Shown in pieces: positions 60,364-64,000 of a stretch of DNA of 64,000 bases. The notes under the pieces are model-generated. The model did not search any database and was not told the origin of the DNA. It saw only the letters and a program-made list of their open reading frames with translations. The stretch is from Coriobacteriia bacterium. Lineage in GTDB: Bacteria > Actinomycetota > Coriobacteriia > Coriobacteriales > UMGS124. The translations under genes and the position numbers were made by a program. Position 1 is the stretch's first letter. Each line of letters starts with the position of its first letter. Where the stretch lies: contig JAGZEG010000009.1 of the NCBI GenBank assembly GCA_018368455.1, positions 96,780-160,779 of the forward strand, given 5' to 3'.

Positions 60364-61852
60364 ATGATTCCTTCGAAATTTGCGCAAGGGGCGTGGGGAA
60401 AGAGTTGGGAAGAGGCATGTAAGACAGATGCAGTCCAAGGGACGGCGGGGCTCGGTGAAGAGGGTGTCACTCTCGACATTCCCTGCGGAAAGTTGCTCGG
60501 CTTACCGAACGTTGTTGTAAATGGCGCCAGGGAATCTTCCACTGCGGATTTTCTATACGGGTTTTCTCAAGATGGATACGCCCTGGTACTTGGAAATGCC
60601 GTATACAGTGGCGGAGAGACGCACTATCCAGGAATGATGCATCAGGTTATCCGCGCAGACTACTTGATGGCGGCAAAGGGCTGCAGTGAGTTTGACCCAT
60701 CTGCTCAGATTAAAAAGATGGATATAGAACTCAGAAACTTGGCAGATTGGTACGGAAAGTCAGCATATTGTATGATTTATGAGGCTGACGACCAGAAGAA
60801 TATATGCTTTAAGTCGCTCGAGTATCGAAGAGACGACGATGAACCTTGCATACTGCTAAATAACGATCAATGCACCGTTACATTGTTTATTTAGTAGGTA
60901 TGCCTTTCCGGGGCTGAATAACAACGAGATGACTTTTAGACATCGATGCGGTCTTAGCGTGCATTTTTTGGCCGGTAAATCTCTTGAAGAAGCTCGCAGT
61001 TTTGCCGTTGGCCTTTCGAAGTTTTTTAGCCTGTGCATGGGATTTCATGCTTCGATTCAAACGTTGAAGTTCTATTTTGACGGTAACGGCACGTCCGTTC
61101 AATATTACGCTCCATTGCTGGATTCTCCTGCACCATCTAAAAATACCATATGCTCAATGCCGTTTCCCTATCGCGCGCTTGAGGCCAAAATTTGTATTTA
61201 TCTTAACAGATGGTTTAACCACTGCAATGAAATGGGAGACGAAAAGGACTACGGGCTCATCAAGCGGGCTGGCAATATGATTATTTCGGTTCTTGCCTAT
61301 GGCTGGAAGATGCCGGTTGAATTGCAGTGCGTATCTGTTTCTCAGGCGCTTGAGGCGATTTCAAAATACAAAACTGATTTGAAGCTGTGGCCAAAAGTGG
61401 AGCATAAGCGTATCCAAAAAGAGCTTATGGAACGTATGAAGGGAATACCTGAGGAATATTCTGAATGGATTCAGTCTCGAATAAGTCAAAATTCAAAAGG
61501 TGCGAAACGCTTGATGAATGAACTTATGGATAGGCAACGTGATGTCGTCGAATGGCTTGTGCCTAACACCGATCAATTTGTTCATGAGCAGCAGACGGCC
61601 CGAAATACGTATTCGCATGGATCCCCAGCCGGGGTAGTCGATCCACCTAATTTGTACTGGCTAACAATAGGGGCGGCGTTGGTTGGCTATGCCATACTGT
61701 GGCACTTGCTCGGCATGGAATCTGGCGAAATTCAAACCGAACTTGAACGCTCGCGTTTTAAATCAAAGGCTGTTGAATGGCTGCAACAGCGGTATTGCGA
61801 GAGAGACGTGGCAGATGTTTCTAGGTGTGTGGAGCCTGATGTTAGGCAGTGA
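60364..61852 (+). pseudogene. ApeA-like HEPN antiphage protein, split by a frameshift
   Basis: Two consecutive frames appear to be one broken gene. The first (60364-60894, 176 residues) looks like the N-terminal domain of ApeA-type abortive-infection proteins: GEEGVTLDIPCGKLLG, LYGFSQDGYALVLGN, then IKKMDIELRNLADWYG. The second (open from 60860; first ATG 60929, stop 61852) continues with LSVHFLAGKSLEEARSFAVGLSKFFSL and ends in a HEPN domain with the RNase motif ARNTYSHG (R-x4-H). Joining the two needs a single frameshift in the T-rich stretch near 60883-60893. The HEPN RNase would act as a toxin triggered by infection. An intact use by programmed frameshifting cannot be excluded. Codon use is AT-rich. 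Confidence 0.6.
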
Positions 61853-61926
61853 ATAACTGAGCATTCTTAGGGATCCATACCCGTATCAGATCCTTTCGGC
61901 TGTTCTTGCAATCGCCAGGGTGGCTC

Positions 61927-61955
61927 TTGGCAACCCGATCGTTCGGGTATAAGAT
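61927..61955 (+). promoter_or_regulatory. Plus-strand promoter, small-RNA locus copy A
   Basis: TTGGCA (61927-61932) and TAAGAT (61950-61955) are 17 bases apart; an overlapping TATAAG sits at 61948-61953. It would start a short RNA running toward the 3' end of the copy A peptide gene. Copy B has a matching promoter at the same relative position. Confidence 0.6.
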
Positions 61956-61961
61956 ATCTGC

Positions 61962-62049
61962 CAGACGGACGCCTTCACTCAAGCAAGCAGGCGTGCCCGT
62001 TTCTGCTTAGACCCGATGGCCTCGCTACAGGCTACCGGGTCTTCTTCTT
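61962..62049 (+). ncRNA. Candidate antitoxin RNA, copy A
   Basis: A short RNA of about 90 bases is predicted from the promoter at 61927-61955 to the hairpin-plus-T-run at 62010-62049. It overlaps the stop codon and 3' end of the peptide gene on the other strand. Its first part, beginning near TGCCAGACGGA, repeats the 5' leader of the peptide mRNA. Prediction only; the same arrangement in copy B supports it. Confidence 0.5.
62010..62049 (+). terminator. Terminator hairpin overlapping the peptide stop codon, copy A
   Basis: GACCCG (62010-62015) pairs with CGGGTC (62036-62041); inside, GCCT pairs with AGGC. TTCTTCTT follows on the plus strand. The hairpin covers the stop codon of the minus-strand peptide gene. 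Confidence 0.7.
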
Positions 62050-62172
62050 GTTCGGGAAGTGCTTCCCGTGAGCAGTCAGAGCAGATGAGCGGTTTCGGCG
62101 GTACTCCAAGAACGCGAGTACCGCTCCCACAACGTCACACAGGGTCGATATGACCGAGAGTAACTGTGACAT
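62032..62172 (-). CDS. 46-residue hydrophobic/basic peptide, candidate type I toxin, copy A
   Basis: This small gene encodes MSQLLSVISTLCDVVGAV... with a hydrophobic stretch over residues 4-22, then EYRRNR and a basic end KHFPNKKKTR. The size and layout (one short membrane helix, charged tail) are those of type I toxins such as the Fst and TxpA groups, though I recognise no family. The ATG at 62172 follows AAAGGGGGTGA, an almost perfect ribosome site that is folded into a hairpin with the leader (62174-62208). A TATAAT on the minus strand (62241-62236) lies about 65 bases upstream. Copy B at 62457 is 70% identical in protein (32 of 46 residues). Confidence 0.6.
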   Translation of the reverse strand: MSQLLSVISTLCDVVGAVLAFLEYRRNRSSALTAHGKHFPNKKKTR

Positions 62173-62173
62173 C

Positions 62174-62208
62174 GGCGTCACCCCCTTTCGATAGAGAAGG
62201 GGCACGCC
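62174..62208 (-). promoter_or_regulatory. Ribosome-site-sequestering hairpin, copy A
   Basis: In the peptide mRNA, GGCGT pairs with ACGCC and CCCCTT pairs with AAGGGG, burying the AAAGGGGGTGA ribosome site just before the ATG. In copy B the pairs change to CCCCCT/AGGGGG and GGCGT/ATGCC but still pair, so the structure is conserved by compensating or wobble changes. Confidence 0.6.
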
Positions 62209-62235
62209 CGCCAAATCCGTCTGGCATTGGAGGCA

Positions 62236-62241
62236 ATTATA
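62236..62241 (-). promoter_or_regulatory. -10 element of the peptide gene, copy A
   Basis: The minus strand reads a perfect TATAAT. The same element is found at 62661-62666 in copy B at the identical distance from the start codon. No good -35 is visible in either. Confidence 0.5.
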
Positions 62242-62351
62242 CGGAGTCTGTCTGACGTCCGCCTTCCGTCTGCGGACACCTTGGCATCCCCAAGTCATCT
62301 GAAGCTATCGGGATTCGCGGGAACTCGTGGGTATTTCCTGGGAAGGGACTC

Positions 62352-62380
62352 TTGGCGTCCGCTGCACACTGACCTATAAT
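62352..62380 (+). promoter_or_regulatory. Plus-strand promoter, small-RNA locus copy B
   Basis: TTGGCG (62352-62357) and a perfect TATAAT (62375-62380) are separated by 17 bases. It would start the short plus-strand RNA of copy B. Confidence 0.7.
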
Positions 62381-62386
62381 ATCTGC

Positions 62387-62473
62387 CAGGCAGACGCCTA
62401 GACACAAGCTAGCAGGCGTGCCCGTTCTACTTCAGACCCGATGGCCTCTTCCCAGGCTACCGGGTCTTCTTTT
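62387..62473 (+). ncRNA. Candidate antitoxin RNA, copy B
   Basis: A short RNA of about 87 bases is predicted from the promoter at 62352-62380 to the terminator ending at 62473. It converges on, and overlaps, the 3' end of the copy B peptide gene, as in convergent type I toxin-antitoxin loci. Prediction from sequence only. Confidence 0.55.
62435..62473 (+). terminator. Terminator hairpin overlapping the peptide stop codon, copy B
   Basis: GACCCG (62435-62440) pairs with CGGGTC (62461-62466) with an inner GCCT/AGGC pair, followed by TTCTTTT. Confidence 0.8.
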
Positions 62474-62597
62474 GTCGCGGGAAGTGCTTCCCGCTCGTAG
62501 GCGGAGCAGATGGCTGGCTCCGGCGGTACTCCAGAAGAGCGAGCACCGCCCCGACAACGTCGCACAGGGCCGAGACGGCCGAGAGTAGCAGCGACAT
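62457..62597 (-). CDS. 46-residue hydrophobic/basic peptide, candidate type I toxin, copy B
   Basis: This is the sister of the gene at 62032. It encodes MSLLLSAVSALCDVVGAVLA, then LEYRRSQ and a basic end KHFPRQKKTR. The block LCDVVGAVLA and the KHFP..KKTR end are unchanged between the copies, while the linker in residues 27-35 varies. Both genes have 46 codons. The ATG at 62597 follows AAAGGGGGTGA within a leader hairpin (62599-62633). TATAAT on the minus strand is at 62666-62661. The frame is open upstream, but only this start has a ribosome site. The locus is single-gene: no other coding sequence is nearby. Confidence 0.62.
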   Translation of the reverse strand: MSLLLSAVSALCDVVGAVLALLEYRRSQPSAPPTSGKHFPRQKKTR

Positions 62598-62699
62598 TGG
62601 CATCACCCCCTTTCGCGGGAGAGGGGGCACGCCTACCAAATCCGCCTGGCATTGCAGACAATTATACGCGGTGGCAGGGCACAATTCTCCTCATTCGTA

Positions 62700-63231
62700 G
62701 ACTACCTGAGGATTTCTACTGTACGCTCGCCTACGTGTATTGGGCTAAGATCGAGTAGGGCGTTGCCGAAACTCCTCGAGGATGATGTCCATACCCAAGC
62801 ACGGGTTTGCGTGCTGCGCCAGGCAGACGCAGCGGCTTCAAAGCTGGCGCGAAGAAGGCCGAGGGTGCACGCCTGGCTCAGTGAGGTGGCGCACGCGGGA
62901 AAGTCCCATCAAGAGAAAAGGCGAGGGCTGGGTTAGCGCCACATGTGATGAGAACAGCAGCTTCCGGGATGGCATGATGAGCAGCGAGATGAGTGGGCGC
63001 AAAGCCGAACGACAGGAGCGTGATCCGCAGATGTCAGAAACAGGCGTGCGAGTAAGGCTCATACATTGTGAAATGAGGAAATCGACAAACCACCAGGCAG
63101 ATGGCAGCGCACGTAGGGATGAGTATTCAACATGTTGTCATCAACGCCGATCTGAATGTCATAATTGACACGTGGGCTAACCATGTTGAACGACTCCTTA
63201 AAGTTGACCCTAAGGGGACGCGGGGACTATC
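62700..63231. other. Gene-free stretch, no recognised content
   Basis: About 530 bases between the small-peptide locus and the surface-protein gene. Short reading frames (such as one at 62782-63168) have no ribosome site and no recognisable protein pattern. I did not recognise any RNA family either. It may be remnant sequence in the accessory region. Confidence 0.5.
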
Positions 63232-63233
63232 AT

Positions 63234-63286
63234 TAATGAGCATTTGTAGAAAGCGAATCTCCGCTAGGATTCGCGCTCGTTAATGA
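63234..63286 (+). promoter_or_regulatory. Long imperfect hairpin before the surface-protein gene
   Basis: ATTAATGAGC (63234-63243) is complementary, with one mismatch, to GCTCGTTAAT (63277-63286), and inside it GCGAATC pairs with GATTCGC. It ends ten bases before the start codon of the surface protein, next to its ribosome site, so it may affect translation or end upstream transcription. Confidence 0.55.
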
Positions 63287-63295
63287 GGAGTGGCT

Positions 63296-64000
63296 ATGCC
63301 GAAGTTCAATGTACGTCGAGCGGTGGTGAGCGCTGGTCTGGCTGGTGCCCTGGCATTCAGCGGGACTGCGGTCGCTTTCGCAACCGAGGAGGTGCAGGAG
63401 CCCCAGCCCGATCAGCAGAGCGAGCGTGCGGCGGCTACCTCTACTCCATATCTGACCTTCTATGACGTAACAAATGGTTCATCTGGAGTAAATGTTCCGG
63501 GTACGACGTGGGATCAAAAGGTCGATGTGGTTGAAGGCAAGACGACCTTCGGTGAAGTTGCTCCCAGCGTTCCTACCGAGGGCTGGAAGATCATTGGCTA
63601 TCAGGTGCAGACTGCAACGGGCATACTGACTACAAACGAAAACCAGCCGAAGGAGGAGCCGGCTGCTGCCGCCAACGTCAAGTTCATCATGACGAACCCC
63701 GACACGGATCAGATCGTCTATGAGAAGACGATCGAGACGACCGAGGGCTCGAAGATTGCTCTGACGGATCTCGAGGGTCTGGGCGAAGTCGACGGCTACT
63801 CGCTTGACAGCTGGATGGATCAGGACGGCAATACGTACGAGGCAAGCCTCGGTGACTTCCTTGCCCCGGCTGGCGACACCACCATGTACGCTCAACTGAC
63901 CAAGAACGACACGCCCGACCCGATCCAGAAGGCCACCGTCAAGTTCATGGTGACCGACCCGGAGACCGACGAGATCCTCTTCGACCAGTCGGTCGACACG
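63296..64000 (+). CDS. Secreted repeat-containing surface protein (3' end cut by window)
   Basis: The frame is open for 235 codons to the window edge. It starts with a signal peptide: basic start (MPKFNVRRAVV), hydrophobic core, and a likely cleavage after AVAFA, followed by an acidic/Gln-rich stretch. A beta-rich region (TFYDVTNGSSGVNVPG) follows. From about residue 125 a repeat begins: NVKFIMTNPDTDQIVYEKT, EGSKIALTDL, then YAQLTKND. The next repeat starts at about residue 213 with TVKFMVTDPETDEILFDQS. This looks like a large adhesin-type protein with InlB/MucBP-like repeat modules. GC content returns to normal from about 63650 on. The ATG at 63296 follows GAGGAG. Confidence 0.75.
   Translation, partial: MPKFNVRRAVVSAGLAGALAFSGTAVAFATEEVQEPQPDQQSERAAATSTPYLTFYDVTNGSSGVNVPGTTWDQKVDVVEGKTTFGEVAPSVPTEGWKIIGYQVQTATGILTTNENQPKEEPAAAANVKFIMTNPDTDQIVYEKTIETTEGSKIALTDLEGLGEVDGYSLDSWMDQDGNTYEASLGDFLAPAGDTTMYAQLTKNDTPDPIQKATVKFMVTDPETDEILFDQSVDT

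Larger units (their letters stand above)
61956..62666. repeat. Tandem duplication of a ~280-base convergent locus
   Basis: Unit A (about 61956-62241) and unit B (about 62381-62666) share the same order: plus promoter, TGCCAG leader, AGCAGGCGTGCCCG, terminator/stop codon, peptide gene, ribosome-site hairpin, and an inverted copy of the leader ending at the opposite promoter. The ends of each unit are inverted repeats (TGCCAGACGGA against TCCGTCTGGCA in A). The units are diverged, so the duplication is old or the copies arrived separately. Confidence 0.8.

Noticed and set aside
62830..63100. Possible RNase P RNA, group II intron or other large RNA (a GGGAAAGTCCC sequence is present)
   Set aside because: Only a short resemblance; the other conserved segments of these RNAs were not found.
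62782..63168. 128-residue frame before the surface-protein gene
   Set aside because: No ribosome site, odd composition with many Arg/Cys/Ser, no recognisable domain.
1..64000. CRISPR arrays, transposases, integrases, rRNA genes
   Set aside because: Looked for and not seen: no regularly spaced repeats, no DDE or tyrosine-recombinase motifs, and one tRNA only.

Overview
The window comes from a high-GC actinobacterium. The gene content points to the class Coriobacteriia, probably an Eggerthellaceae- or Atopobiaceae-like gut anaerobe (inference). Pointers are a Gram-positive dcw cluster that continues into ylmD-ylmE-sepF-ylmG-divIVA, a LuxR regulator fused to about 12 membrane spans, a Tat-exported FMN/FAD reductase, and a multihaem cytochrome carrying FMN-binding domains. 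The dense antisense reading frames on both strands are a by-product of GC-rich codon use.

Layout. 1-4066: the end of a surface-polysaccharide locus (wecE, cut by the window edge, and a YfhO-type membrane protein). 4067-4773: a gene-free leader packed with ATCCCAC/GTGGGAT motifs resembling MraZ boxes. 4774-24482: division and cell-wall cluster mraZ-rsmH-ftsL-ftsI-murF-mraY-murD-ftsW-murG-murC-murB-ftsQ-ftsZ-pgeF-yggS-sepF-ylmG-divIVA. 24483-31529: mntP under a yybP-ykoY manganese riboswitch, a fumarate-reductase-like flavoprotein, a membrane LuxR regulator, a PLP-fold pseudoenzyme and a lipoprotein. 31555-37600: vsr with a hypoxanthine-DNA glycosylase, a membrane glycosyltransferase candidate, galE, veg-ispE and tRNA-Pro(CGG). 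37813-46249: tatA, greA, lysS with an extra C-terminal tRNA-binding domain, a four-cluster ferredoxin protein, the cytochrome-FMN fusion, ychF and an HdeD-like protein. 46410-53720: L-rhamnose catabolism (transporter and mutarotase on the minus strand; a divergent pyruvate kinase, rhaB, rhaA and rhaD on the plus strand). 53721-58920: a repeated inverted-repeat element, a nuclease-fold hypothetical protein, a GNAT acetyltransferase, a MATE exporter and guaA.

After guaA, base composition drops sharply (58921-63295). This accessory stretch holds a DUF4143-type ATPase, a frameshifted ApeA-like HEPN antiphage gene, and two tandem copies of a compact convergent locus. Each copy encodes a 46-residue hydrophobic/basic peptide facing a short opposing RNA. 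I interpret this pair as a candidate type I toxin-antitoxin module, and it is the most promising undescribed system here. The window ends inside a secreted, repeat-containing surface protein.

The cell-wall cluster covers lipid II synthesis (murF, mraY, murD, murG, murC, murB), the division machine (ftsL, ftsI, ftsW, ftsQ, ftsZ, sepF) and pole/septum placement (divIVA), and is probably controlled by MraZ acting on its own leader. The rhamnose block imports L-rhamnose and converts it to dihydroxyacetone phosphate and lactaldehyde. The ferredoxin and cytochrome genes look like an anaerobic electron-transfer chain to the cell surface.
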